A stretch of DNA of 23,854 bases from an uncultured Clostridia bacterium (GTDB lineage: Bacteria > Bacillota > Clostridia > TANB77 > CAG-508). Of the stretch, positions 16,594-23,793 are shown piece by piece. The stretch covers positions 1-23,854 of the forward strand of contig CAKPAB010000019.1 of NCBI GenBank assembly GCA_934132805.1, given 5' to 3'. The position numbers were made by a program, and so were the translations under genes. Each line of letters starts with the position of its first letter. Position 1 is the first letter of the stretch. Under the pieces are notes generated by a model that did no database searches, was not told the origin of the DNA, and saw only the letters and a program-made list of their open reading frames with translations.

Positions 16594-16782
16594 TTAATCA
16601 TCAAATAATAATTTTATTCCCCATAAACCAGAAATTCCGACTAATGCATAAATTATTCTGGAGATTACAGACATATTACCAAAGATTGTGTCTACTAAAT
16701 TAAACTTAAAAAAACCCACAAGGCCCCAGTTTATTGCTCCTATTATAATTAGTACTAATGCAATCTTGTCCACTACTTTCAT
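16594..16782 (-). CDS. DUF378 family small membrane protein
   Basis: This 62-residue protein has two hydrophobic helices (about 5-25 and 38-58) and the family motif IGAINWGLVGFFKFNLVD (18-35), in which INWGL-G and the following N-L-V-D are diagnostic of DUF378. The C-terminus is WGIKLLFDD. It probably spans the cytoplasmic membrane as a hairpin; its function is unknown. The start is secure because AAAGGAGGAACAAT precedes the ATG. A TATAAT-like -10 lies on minus at 16821-16816, without a good -35. Its 3' end runs directly into the long inverted repeat. Confidence 0.88.
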   Translation of the reverse strand: MKVVDKIALVLIIIGAINWGLVGFFKFNLVDTIFGNMSVISRIIYALVGISGLWGIKLLFDD

Positions 16783-16815
16783 ATTGTTCCTCCTTTATTT
16801 TCTAATTTTGCTATT

Positions 16816-16821
16816 ATTATA
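16816..16821 (-). promoter_or_regulatory. Probable -10 box of the DUF378 gene
   Basis: TATAAT on the minus strand 34 nt before the start codon, preceded by TAGCA. No matching -35 is seen at 16-18 nt, so the assignment rests on the -10 alone. Confidence 0.35.
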
Positions 16822-16866
16822 TGCTAATTACTTTGTGTTTATTCCTATACTTTCAAAATTTTTCAA

Positions 16867-16905
16867 AAAAAAGAATTAAGACTTTTAATATCCTAATTCT
16901 TTTTT
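16867..16905. terminator. Terminator downstream of the L,D-transpeptidase gene
   Basis: AAAAAAGAATTA (16867-16878) pairs with TAATTCTTTTTT (16894-16905) around a 15-nt loop, giving a U-run on either strand. On minus it follows the transpeptidase stop by about 16 nt. Confidence 0.7.
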
Positions 16906-16921
16906 AATTAACTTTAATTGA

Positions 16922-17980
16922 TTAAATATTAATTGTTTCATTAACTTGTGTTGTATTATCTTCTACTTTATTATCTAATTTCCCATCTGTTGTATTATCT
17001 GTTTTATTCTCAACTGTATTATCCTTTGGCTTTTCTTGGCTGCTATTATCTTGTTCATTTTGATTTGATTTATTTTCTTCTTGTCTGTTTTGTTCTGGTT
17101 GTGTATTTTGCTGTGTATTATTATTTGTTGGTTGTGTTGGTGTAGTGTTTGAAGCACTATTTCTCCATGGGCTTGCTGGGTTAGGGTCTGTTGGGTCCCA
17201 GCCTCTACAAGTGGTGTTACCAGAAATCTTCTGTGCACTTGGTTTCCCTAGTGGTCCAGGGTTTGAATCATAATAAAATTCAACAATTGTTCCATTAGAA
17301 ATATTATTATATATCCAAGCAGCATCTTGAACAGTTAGTCTTATACATCCTGCAGATGCTTTTGTTCCCAGTTTATCATATTCTAAATACTCTAATGTTG
17401 ATGGGTCTCCTTTTGTGGTATATGGAACTGAGTGGAATAGTATATTTCCTACTATTGCTGTGCTATATTGTCCATAAACATACGTTCCTGGTGTATGTCC
17501 AAATAATGTATGCCATTTATATCTTGTTCCATTAAGCTTATATTTTCCACTTGTTGGTGTTGCTGTTCCAATTGAGCATACCATTGCTTTTACTGGTACT
17601 GTATAATTTCCTTCAGAGTCTTTTGTGTAGATTGTTACTACATTTGCTTGATTATTTACTTTTATGTAATATTTGTTTTTGCTTTCTTTTATTTCTTTTT
17701 CATCTTTTACTTTGCTTTCTTTTAATGCATTTTCGTCTATTGTGTTTTCGTCAAGTGGCTCTGTTTGTTCACCTTCTTCAATTTGATTTTCTGCTACTTC
17801 TGCTTCTAGTATGTTTTCTTCCATTGCTTGTCCATCTGTTTCTATTGTTTGCCCTGCTATTTCTATTGTTTTCTTTATATGATTTTTTACTATTATAGTA
17901 ATACATCCTATGATTATTAATATTGCTAAAATCATTATTGTGACCATTGTTATAAATTTCTTTTTATCTTTTATTTTCAT
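16922..17980 (-). CDS. Membrane-anchored L,D-transpeptidase (YkuD domain) with low-complexity tail
   Basis: The protein has 352 aa. A short basic N-terminus is followed by one membrane helix (about 10-31), an acidic stalk (about 50-100), and a YkuD catalytic domain (about 103-236). The domain has IGTATPTSGKY, the conserved histidine H183 in FHSV, and the active-site cysteine C212 in SAGCIRL. YkuD enzymes form 3-3 cross-links in peptidoglycan or attach proteins to it through a Cys acyl-enzyme. Residues from about 270 are a disordered tail rich in Asn, Thr and Gln with acidic and lysine repeats, which probably runs through the wall. The start has AAAGGAAGGAATT 9 nt upstream. It lies 50 nt downstream of corA on the same strand, with no terminator between, so co-transcription is likely. 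Confidence 0.93.
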   Translation of the reverse strand: MKIKDKKKFITMVTIMILAILIIIGCITIIVKNHIKKTIEIAGQTIETDGQAMEENILEAEVAENQIEEGEQTEPLDENTIDENALKESKVKDEKEIKESKNKYYIKVNNQANVVTIYTKDSEGNYTVPVKAMVCSIGTATPTSGKYKLNGTRYKWHTLFGHTPGTYVYGQYSTAIVGNILFHSVPYTTKGDPSTLEYLEYDKLGTKASAGCIRLTVQDAAWIYNNISNGTIVEFYYDSNPGPLGKPSAQKISGNTTCRGWDPTDPNPASPWRNSASNTTPTQPTNNNTQQNTQPEQNRQEENKSNQNEQDNSSQEKPKDNTVENKTDNTTDGKLDNKVEDNTTQVNETINI

Positions 17981-18030
17981 TTTTATATAATTCCTTCCTT
18001 TGGGAGATTTTACTTTTGTCTATTTTTTGC

Positions 18031-18981
18031 TTAATCTAGCATATCTTTTCTTTTTAACCACCATGTAACAATTAATGTTAATGCAACTGATATTAAAATC
18101 ATTATTGGAAAGCCTATTTTGCTTTCTTGAAATGGTAAGTTTACATTCATTCCCCAAAAGCTTGATACCATTGTTGGTACTGCTAATACTATTGTTATTG
18201 ATGTTAAAAATTTCATTACTCCATTTAGGTTGTTTGATATGATTGATGCATATGCGTCCATTGTTCCGTTTAAGATGTCACTATATATTTTTGACATTTC
18301 TATTGCTTGTCTATTTTCGGTTATTGCGTCTTCTAGTATGTCTTCATCTTCTTCATATAGTTTTATTATTTTTCCTCTCATTGTTTTTTCCATTACTAGT
18401 TCGTTTGATTTTAATGATGTTGTAAAATATACTAAACTTTTTTCTAAACTTAATAATTTTAGCAATTCTTTGTTTTTCATTGATTTTTTTAGTATGTATT
18501 CTGCTATTTCTGTTTCTTTGTTTATTTGTTTTAGGTATGATAAATAATATGAAGAGTTTAGATATAGTATTTGGAATATTAGTTTTGATTTTTTGTATGT
18601 TTGGAAGTTTTTTATTTTTCTTTTTTCAAAGTCTTCTATTATTTTGTTTTTTCGTAATGATACTGTTATGAAGTAGTCGTCTCTTACTACTATCATTCCT
18701 AATGGTATTGTTGTGTATACATCATTTTCTTCGTTTTTTTCTATTATTGGTACGTCTACTACAAATAGTATTGTTCCGTCGTCTTCTTCGTTGTCTATTC
18801 TGGCTTTTTCTTCGTAGTCTAATGCGTCTCTTATGAAGTCTTCTTGTATTTGGATGCTTTCACATACTTTTTTTATTTCGTTTTCCGATGGGTTTACTAA
18901 GTTTATCCAACTTCCTTTTTTAAATTCTTTTATTTCTTCTAGTTTGTTTGTTTCTACGTTTGTGCTATATATTTTTATCAT
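18031..18981 (-). CDS. corA: CorA-like magnesium/divalent cation transporter
   Basis: The protein has 316 aa, typical for CorA. A large cytoplasmic N-terminal alpha/beta domain (1-250) with a long helical stalk precedes two C-terminal membrane helices (about 258-276 and 288-309). The signature GMN is at 277-279 (SFWGMNVNLPF), right after the first helix, as in all CorA proteins. The C-terminus ends with a basic KRKDMLD. CorA forms a pentameric channel for Mg2+ uptake, gated by cytoplasmic Mg2+. The start is supported by GAGGTGGG and a near-ideal upstream promoter. It leads the L,D-transpeptidase gene on the same transcript; a functional link is not evident. Confidence 0.93.
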   Translation of the reverse strand: MIKIYSTNVETNKLEEIKEFKKGSWINLVNPSENEIKKVCESIQIQEDFIRDALDYEEKARIDNEEDDGTILFVVDVPIIEKNEENDVYTTIPLGMIVVRDDYFITVSLRKNKIIEDFEKRKIKNFQTYKKSKLIFQILYLNSSYYLSYLKQINKETEIAEYILKKSMKNKELLKLLSLEKSLVYFTTSLKSNELVMEKTMRGKIIKLYEEDEDILEDAITENRQAIEMSKIYSDILNGTMDAYASIISNNLNGVMKFLTSITIVLAVPTMVSSFWGMNVNLPFQESKIGFPIMILISVALTLIVTWWLKRKDMLD

Positions 18982-19015
18982 TTAAAACCCACCTCTTTCT
19001 TTTTCTCTCTTCTAT

Positions 19016-19044
19016 ATTTTAACTTTTTATTCACAAATTGTCAA
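19016..19044 (-). promoter_or_regulatory. Promoter of corA and the L,D-transpeptidase gene
   Basis: On minus, a perfect TTGACA (19044-19039) and TAAAAT (19021-19016) with a 17-nt spacer, about 35 nt upstream of the corA start. Confidence 0.8.
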
Positions 19045-19093
19045 CGCATTTTTTATTTTTTGTTTACATAAATTTAATTGTTTTAAAAAACTA

Positions 19094-19122
19094 TTGACAG
19101 ATTCTTTTAAAAAGGCTATAAT
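19094..19122 (+). promoter_or_regulatory. Promoter of tRNA-Lys
   Basis: Both consensus hexamers are present: TTGACA at 19094-19099 and TATAAT at 19117-19122, 17 nt apart. The tRNA begins 18 nt after the -10, so transcription would start about 10 nt before the mature 5' end. Confidence 0.88.
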
Positions 19123-19140
19123 AATTAAGTACTAAGTTTT

Positions 19141-19216
19141 GCATCATTAGCTCAGCTGGTAGAGCAGCAGACTCTTAATCTGAAGGTCCTCGGTTCGAAA
19201 CCGAGATGATGCACCA
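19141..19216 (+). tRNA. tRNA-Lys(CTT)
   Basis: A 76-nt cloverleaf with acceptor GCATCAT/ATGATGC, D-arm GCTC...GAGC, anticodon stem CAGA/TCTG and loop CTCTTAA (anticodon CTT), T-arm CTCGG TTCGAAA CCGAG, discriminator A and encoded CCA. It is transcribed singly from its own strong promoter. Confidence 0.97.
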
Positions 19217-19237
19217 TAATCTTTTAATAAAAAGATA

Positions 19238-19265
19238 AGCGGCCACAGAATAGTGGTGTGTTGCT
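19238..19265 (+). repeat. Hairpin in the tRNA-Lys trailer
   Basis: CCAC and GTGG pair around AGAATA, with a possible outer AGC/GCT helix across an internal loop. It lies between the tRNA 3' end and its terminator and may be part of the trailer removed during maturation. Confidence 0.3.
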
Positions 19266-19288
19266 AAATATTATTTAAATGTTAAAAT

Positions 19289-19323
19289 ACATCTCTAACG
19301 ACCAGACAGAGATGTGTTTTTTT
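19289..19323 (+). terminator. Terminator of the tRNA-Lys transcript
   Basis: ACATCTCT (19289-19296) pairs with AGAGATGT (19308-19315) around an 11-nt loop, followed by G and T7. It can also serve the convergent VanW gene on minus, with a weaker U-tract. Confidence 0.85.
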
Positions 19324-19342
19324 GTTGTCTAATTTTCTTATA

Positions 19343-20893
19343 TTATTCTTCTTTTGTTCCTCTTAAAATGATTCGTTGCATTGCACTGTAAGTGTCCTTT
19401 GAAAGTAATTCATTAGAAACCACTTGCCCGTTTAAACTTTTTATTATATATGTTTCTGTAATAATTCCATTTGCACCTTTTTGCTTAACAATTTCTGTAC
19501 CTACTGGAAGTGTATTATCATCAATATATTTAATAGTAAATGGAATAGTAGAAACTGTTTTATAGTCAAATGAAATTTTGTATTCATTTTCTTCTTTTAT
19601 TCCATAAAGTTCAATTGTAGCGATTCCATTTGAAGCAGAAGCCTTAATTTTTAATGCATATTTTCTATTATTTTTAAATTTAAAGTCTGTTACTCCATAT
19701 GCTACAGTTGCATCTCTTCCAGCTGGTACATATGAAGTTAAAAACTGATGGTTTCTTCTTTCTACAATCTCTAGATTTGCTTTTAATACTACATTATATA
19801 GTGTAGAAGAAATTTGACAAATTCCTCCTCCAATTCCATCTACTACAGCTCCATTTTCATATACTTTTGCCATTTTATACCCTGCTGCAGTTGTTCTTGC
19901 TCCTAGAGTTTTATTATATGAGAAAGTTTCTCCTGGCAAAATTACTTTTTCATTGATTTTTTTGCAGGCAATCTCTAAATTTGTTGACCTTGCTTCGTCT
20001 CCGCCATCATATCTTGTTGAGTATGTAGCTATTAGATCCGGAAATGCCTCTGACCCTAACTGAGAGATTGTTATATTGGGTTTTGTTATTGTTAAATTTA
20101 TTTCGTAAATCTCTTTTGCTTCCTTTAGTTGTTCTTTTGCTTCTTCTATATTAAAGTCAATTCCTTCAACCTCAGGATGTACTGTGGTTGGATTTTTTGT
20201 TATGTATGCATTTTGTACTTCTTTGAAAATTTCTTCATGTATTTTTTCTATGTCTATGTTGTTTGGCCATGCGTTTATTACTGGTATTTCTATATCTTTT
20301 TGTTCTTCTGTTGGTATTTTTAGGTTTTCTGTTATTTTGTTAATTAGCTTTTCATTTTCTATTTTTATTCCTTGTTTTCCTGGTGTTATTATTAATTTGT
20401 CATTTTCTATGTAGTAGTCTGGCTCTTCTATTGTTCCTGATAAATTTGTTTGTATATCTTCTATTTCTTTTTGAAGTTTTTCTTTGTTTATTGATATGTC
20501 TATTGCTATGTCTTTTTTGCCTATTAATGCGAAAAATATGTTGTAGTTATTTGTTATTATATTTCCTTCTTTTCCTACTAATATGGCTTGATTTACTGCT
20601 GTGTCTATGTCGTATTTTGTTTCTAGTTCTTCTTGTGTTATTGTTGTTTCATAGTCTTCATATTTTAGTGTTATGTCTTTTGTTTTGTATATTTCTTCTA
20701 GTTTTTCCTTAGCTTGCTCTCTTGTTAGTCCAGATACTTCTATTCCTTCTATTTTTACTCCTTTGCTTATGTTCTTATTGTTGATGTTTATAATTGCAAA
20801 TATTACGGAAAATATTATTATGCATGTTGCTATTGTTCCTAGTGTTATTATTATTTTTTTTGCGTTTTTATTTTGTTGTTTTCTTTTTTTCAT
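19343..20893 (-). CDS. VanW family cell-surface protein with PG-binding and G5 domains
   Basis: The chosen start gives 516 aa. A lysine-rich N-terminus and one membrane helix (about 13-37) anchor the protein outside the cell. Two peptidoglycan-binding_4-like regions occupy about 45-270 (KIEGIEVSGLTREQAKEKL at the first). The VanW domain is at about 290-425, with LPGETFSYNKTLGART, GGGICQISSTLYN and ERRNHQ. A G5 domain is at about 440-515 (LPVGTEIVKQKGANG). The layout matches YoaR-type proteins of Bacillus and clostridia; VanW was named from vancomycin-resistance clusters but its biochemical role is unsettled. No other van genes are present, so resistance should not be inferred. An ATG at 20902 abuts the AGAAAGG Shine-Dalgarno (20903-20909) with no spacer; ATG at 20893 has a 9-nt spacer and is preferred. 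Confidence 0.92.
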   Translation of the reverse strand: MKKRKQQNKNAKKIIITLGTIATCIIIFSVIFAIININNKNISKGVKIEGIEVSGLTREQAKEKLEEIYKTKDITLKYEDYETTITQEELETKYDIDTAVNQAILVGKEGNIITNNYNIFFALIGKKDIAIDISINKEKLQKEIEDIQTNLSGTIEEPDYYIENDKLIITPGKQGIKIENEKLINKITENLKIPTEEQKDIEIPVINAWPNNIDIEKIHEEIFKEVQNAYITKNPTTVHPEVEGIDFNIEEAKEQLKEAKEIYEINLTITKPNITISQLGSEAFPDLIATYSTRYDGGDEARSTNLEIACKKINEKVILPGETFSYNKTLGARTTAAGYKMAKVYENGAVVDGIGGGICQISSTLYNVVLKANLEIVERRNHQFLTSYVPAGRDATVAYGVTDFKFKNNRKYALKIKASASNGIATIELYGIKEENEYKISFDYKTVSTIPFTIKYIDDNTLPVGTEIVKQKGANGIITETYIIKSLNGQVVSNELLSKDTYSAMQRIILRGTKEE

Positions 20894-20938
20894 TTTTCTC
20901 ATCCTTTCTCAAGGCTTGTTCTTTTTTCTTTTATATAG

Positions 20939-20967
20939 ATAATATCATATTATTTTTTTTTTTACAA
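20939..20967 (-). promoter_or_regulatory. Promoter of the VanW gene
   Basis: On minus, TTGTAA (20967-20962) and TATTAT (20944-20939) with a 17-nt, A-rich spacer. Hexamers are imperfect. Confidence 0.5.
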
Positions 20968-21072
20968 TATGTGATTGTTACCAAAAATTGTTTTACTTTA
21001 TAGTCACAACATAAAAGTGTTGTATATTGTAACAAAAAATTGCAAAATTTCTAAAAAATTTACAAAAAACAC

Positions 21073-21101
21073 TTGCACTTAATTAAATTTAATATTATAA
21101 T
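21073..21101 (+). promoter_or_regulatory. Promoter of the carbohydrate-binding-module gene
   Basis: TTGCAC at 21073-21078 and TATAAT at 21096-21101, 17 nt apart, preceded by AAAAAACAC. Just upstream, ACAACA and TGTTGT (about 21007-21024) form a short inverted repeat that could be an operator. Confidence 0.75.
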
Positions 21102-21138
21102 ACTGATAGCAAAAGATAAATAAAGAGAGGGATATCAA

Positions 21139-21606
21139 ATGGAATTAGTAAAAAACATATTTTTTAACACAGATAAATTAGTTGAAAATAGTAATATAAA
21201 AATATCTTATACAGGAAAATTCTTCCAAGATAATTCAGAAGATGTTTTTATTCATTATGGCTTTGGCATTAATTGGGATAATCTAAATGAAGTAAAAATG
21301 GAAAAAACAGAATTAGGTTTCCAAGCTGAAATCTTTTTGGGTGAAGGTGATTCTTTTAATTTCTGTTTTAGAAATGGTAATAATGAATGGGATAATAATG
21401 ATTGCAAAAATTATACTTTTGAAATTGAGAAGAAACAAACAGAGTTATTGGTTTTAGATGATGAGCCTGTTTCTTTGGGTAGTGCTCGTAAATTGAGAAG
21501 GTCTTATTTGTGGAGTAAAAAAATTCGCTTGGCAGTTTATAAAATTATTACTTATTTCCCAAAGATAATTTCTGGAAATTATAAAAGAAAATTAAGTGAA
21601 AATTAA
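21139..21606 (+). CDS. Cytoplasmic protein with CBM25/CBM53-like starch-binding module
   Basis: The protein has 155 aa. Residues about 15-97 match the starch-binding module of families 25/53: an aromatic start (DVFIHYGFGINWDN), a central acidic-aromatic strand (GFQAEIFLGEGDSFNFCF) and the diagnostic C-terminal WDNNDCKNYTFEI (84-96). The remainder (98-155) is a basic tail with a moderately hydrophobic stretch near 130-145. There is no signal peptide or catalytic domain, so it should stay in the cytoplasm and could bind glycogen or another alpha-glucan. The start is supported by AGAGAGGGATATC. It has its own promoter and terminator. The exact ligand is unknown. Confidence 0.8.
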   Translation: MELVKNIFFNTDKLVENSNIKISYTGKFFQDNSEDVFIHYGFGINWDNLNEVKMEKTELGFQAEIFLGEGDSFNFCFRNGNNEWDNNDCKNYTFEIEKKQTELLVLDDEPVSLGSARKLRRSYLWSKKIRLAVYKIITYFPKIISGNYKRKLSEN

Positions 21607-21611
21607 TATAT

Positions 21612-21650
21612 AAAAGGTAATCTAAATTTTAATTTGATTACCTTTTTATT
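21612..21650. terminator. Bidirectional terminator after the CBM gene
   Basis: AAAAGGTAATC (21612-21622) pairs with GATTACCTTTT (21636-21646) around an AT-rich loop, with T-tails on both strands. It separates the CBM gene from the convergent reductase gene. Confidence 0.85.
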
Positions 21651-21698
21651 ATCTTTATTTATATTTAAATTTTCAACTTATCATATTGATTTTTATGT

Positions 21699-22427
21699 TT
21701 AAATATTCCATCCTCCATTTATTGATATTATTTGGCCTGTTGTGTATTCATCTTCAATTAGCCATTCTACACATCTTTCTATATCTCGAGCTTGTCCTAT
21801 TTTTTCTAATGGTATTTCTTCTTTAATATTTTTCTTATCTTCTTCACTTAAGTGTGCATTCATTTCTGTATTTATTATTCCTGGTGCAATTGAGTTTATT
21901 CTAATATTTGATGGTCCCATTTCTTTTGCCAAAGATTTTGTTAATGCATCAACACCTGCTTTGCTTACACTGTAATGTACTTCGCATGATGCTCCTGTTA
22001 TTCCCCATATTGATGATATATTTATGATACACCCTTTTTTGTTATGAATCATGTTTTTGCATGCTTCTTGTGTCATATAAAATACAGAGTTTAAGTTTGT
22101 GTTTATCATGTTTTTCCAGTCTTTGTCTGTTATTTGTGTGAATTCTTTTATTTGTGATATTCCTGCGTTGTTTATTAGTACGTCTATTTTTCCGTACTTT
22201 TCTATTGTGTGTTCTACTAGTTTTGCTGCATCTGCTCTTTTTGATACATCTGCTTTGTATATGTCTATTTTTACATTGTTTGCTTTTAGTTCCTTTTGTA
22301 GCTCTTGTATTTCTTGTTCTGATTTGTTGTAGTTTGCTATTATTGTGTATCCTTTTGTTGCTAGCTGTTTTGCTATCTCTTTTCCTATTCCTCTTGATGC
22401 TCCTGTTACTATTATAATTTTGTTCAT
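21699..22427 (-). CDS. ymfI: SDR oxidoreductase, probable EF-P 5-aminopentanone reductase (YmfI-like)
   Basis: This is a classical short-chain dehydrogenase (242 aa) with cofactor motif TGASRGIG (8-15), NNAG (86-89) and active-site S139, Y152 and K156 (YxxxK). It superficially looks like FabG. However, the segment around the catalytic serine, SSIWGITGASCEVHYS (138-153), and the ending GQIISINGGWNI match the YmfI group. In Bacillus, YmfI reduces the 5-aminopentanone on elongation factor P to 5-aminopentanol. FabG typically has a different sequence here. No efp gene or other fatty-acid gene is nearby, so context does not help. The start has AAAAGGAGGAAAAC. It follows the pentapeptide gene by 51 nt and is probably co-transcribed with it. 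Confidence 0.82.
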   Translation of the reverse strand: MNKIIIVTGASRGIGKEIAKQLATKGYTIIANYNKSEQEIQELQKELKANNVKIDIYKADVSKRADAAKLVEHTIEKYGKIDVLINNAGISQIKEFTQITDKDWKNMINTNLNSVFYMTQEACKNMIHNKKGCIINISSIWGITGASCEVHYSVSKAGVDALTKSLAKEMGPSNIRINSIAPGIINTEMNAHLSEEDKKNIKEEIPLEKIGQARDIERCVEWLIEDEYTTGQIISINGGWNI

Positions 22428-22478
22428 GTTTTCCTCCTTTTCTGTGAATTTTAATATGTGCTGTTATAATTATAAATT

Positions 22479-23111
22479 TTATTTGAGTTTTACTCCTATT
22501 AAATATAGTAAGTCTATAGCTTGAATCTGGTCTATTATCGCTCCTTTTATATCTTCTATGGAAATTGCAATTCCCTCTATTTTGCTACTTGATAAATCAA
22601 TATCTTTTAAACTTGTTTTAAAAAATTTTGATTGTGTTAAGTCTGCATTATTAAAATAGATATTTTTTATTTTAGTTTCTTGAAAATAACTATTCTGTAA
22701 TCCTGTGTCTTTAAATAAAATATTTTCTATACTAGCCATTGATAAATTAATGTAACTTGCATTTGTTTCTATAAATGATATATTGTATAATCTGTTTTCT
22801 ACAAAATTACAGCCTGACACTTTGCAATTGTTAAATTCGCATCTAATAAAAGATGTTTCTATAAATTCTGTATTGGAAAAATTGCATTGTTCAAAAATTA
22901 TATCTCTGAATGTTAATTTTTCTAATTTTCCGTTTTGCATATTTATGTTATTGAATTTGCAGTGTTCAAATTCTACTTCATATAAGTTTATCCTACTGCA
23001 TTCTTCATTTTCAAAATTGCAGTAATTTACTTTTTCGTCGTCATGAATATCAATTATATGTTTGCTTTCTAATTTTTTTAAATTAAGATTTTGTGGCTTT
23101 AAAATATTCAA
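22479..23111 (-). CDS. Pentapeptide-repeat protein (TTG start)
   Basis: The protein has 210 aa. From about residue 28 to 180 it consists of pentapeptide repeats in which Phe, Leu or Ile occupies the centre of five-residue coils (CNFEN, CKFNN, CNFSN, CEFNN, CNFVE, ADLTQSKFF, IDLSS). These predict a right-handed quadrilateral beta-helix, the fold of the DNA-mimicking Qnr and McbG proteins. The cysteine and asparagine content is high. There is no signal peptide. The C-terminal 25 residues are hydrophobic and could be a dimerisation segment. Translation starts at TTG (23111) with GGGAGG 7 nt upstream; no ATG fits. Gyrase protection is one possible role but cannot be concluded from the repeats alone. 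Confidence 0.85.
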   Translation of the reverse strand: MNILKPQNLNLKKLESKHIIDIHDDEKVNYCNFENEECSRINLYEVEFEHCKFNNINMQNGKLEKLTFRDIIFEQCNFSNTEFIETSFIRCEFNNCKVSGCNFVENRLYNISFIETNASYINLSMASIENILFKDTGLQNSYFQETKIKNIYFNNADLTQSKFFKTSLKDIDLSSSKIEGIAISIEDIKGAIIDQIQAIDLLYLIGVKLK

Positions 23112-23316
23112 TGTTTTTCCTCCCTATAAACAAACTATGAGTTGTGTGCAATTATAAAATTTTTCTTATTTTTATTGACTTTGCTCTTAAAAATAGAATA
23201 TAGTAAAAATAGGAAATGACAATTCCGTTAAATACGGTTTTGCCGGAATAGATTTAAATAAACCATTCATCTCCGTCAAAAATTCTCATTTCTACACACT
23301 CCAAACTTATAATTTG
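23112..23316. other. Intergenic region between VOC and pentapeptide genes
   Basis: It contains a TATAAT-like -10 on minus (23156-23151) suited to the pentapeptide gene, and a plus-strand TTGACT/TATAGT pair (23175-23204, 18-nt spacer) with no gene beyond it. ATTCCG and CGGAAT (about 23222-23249) form an inverted repeat. A 12-codon minus-strand frame (23254-23289) has a Shine-Dalgarno-like GGAG. No terminator for the VOC gene is evident. Confidence 0.35.
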
Positions 23317-23703
23317 CTAATTATTAAATCTTAATAAGTACCCATCTGGATCTTGTATTAAAAATTCTTTATCATTATATATAATTTCATTAACTTTATA
23401 AGGATGGCATTCTAAGTCTAGAAAAAAAGTAAAATTTTTATCTTTTAAATTATTATACATTTTTTCTACATCTGACACAGACATACTTATATTTATACCT
23501 CGTCCGAAAGGATATTCCATAGATGCTGTATTCCAATTATCATTTTGTTCTTCTATCATCAATTGGTTATTTTCAAGTTCTAAAAAACAAAATTTATTTT
23601 CTGTTCTCTCATATTTTATTCTAAATCCTAATTCTAAATAGAATTTTTTACTTTTTTCGATATTAGAAACTGTTAATTCAGGTATTAAACTATTAAATTT
23701 CAT
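23317..23703 (-). CDS. VOC family protein, bleomycin-resistance/glyoxalase-like
   Basis: The chosen start gives 128 aa, the size of a single VOC subunit made of two beta-alpha-beta-beta-beta repeats. The pattern IPELTVSNIEKSKKFYLEL (7-25), PFGRGINISM (65-74), the DV-x-x-MYNNL helix and the ending FLIQDPDGYLLRF (114-126) is typical of the bleomycin-binding-protein branch. Those proteins sequester drug as dimers and often lack metal ligands, but many VOC proteins of this type have other roles. The frame extends upstream to 23790, but that would place the start within the tRNA-Thr terminator hairpin. ATG 23703 has GTAGGA 6 nt upstream and the right domain boundary; ATG 23721 is possible. Confidence 0.8.
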   Translation of the reverse strand: MKFNSLIPELTVSNIEKSKKFYLELGFRIKYERTENKFCFLELENNQLMIEEQNDNWNTASMEYPFGRGINISMSVSDVEKMYNNLKDKNFTFFLDLECHPYKVNEIIYNDKEFLIQDPDGYLLRFNN

Positions 23704-23750
23704 ACTATATCCTACTTTCATACTATTCTTTTTTGTAATATTAATATAAC

Positions 23751-23788
23751 AAAAAAGCCAGTAATTAAGCATATGCGAAACTACTGAC
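23751..23788 (-). terminator. Terminator of tRNA-Thr
   Basis: On minus, GTCAGTAGTT (23788-23779) pairs with AATTACTGGC (23766-23757) with G-T wobbles, followed by T6 (23756-23751). It lies 5 nt after the tRNA 3' CCA. Confidence 0.75.
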
Positions 23789-23793
23789 AATTA

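Noticed and set aside
19343..20893. Vancomycin-resistance locus from the VanW domain
   Set aside because: No ligase, dehydrogenase, dipeptidase or VanRS pair is nearby; VanW/G5 proteins are common in clostridial genomes without resistance.
21699..22427. FabG assignment for the SDR protein
   Set aside because: The catalytic-serine segment and C-terminus match YmfI, and no fatty-acid biosynthesis gene is adjacent.
23215..23250. Plus-strand 12-codon frame after the TTGACT/TATAGT pair
   Set aside because: The only AGGAA abuts the ATG with no spacer, and nothing downstream on plus would be controlled by it.
23704..23790. N-terminal extension of the VOC protein to 23790
   Set aside because: The added residues match no VOC sequence, the region forms the tRNA-Thr terminator, and there is no Shine-Dalgarno before the upstream start.
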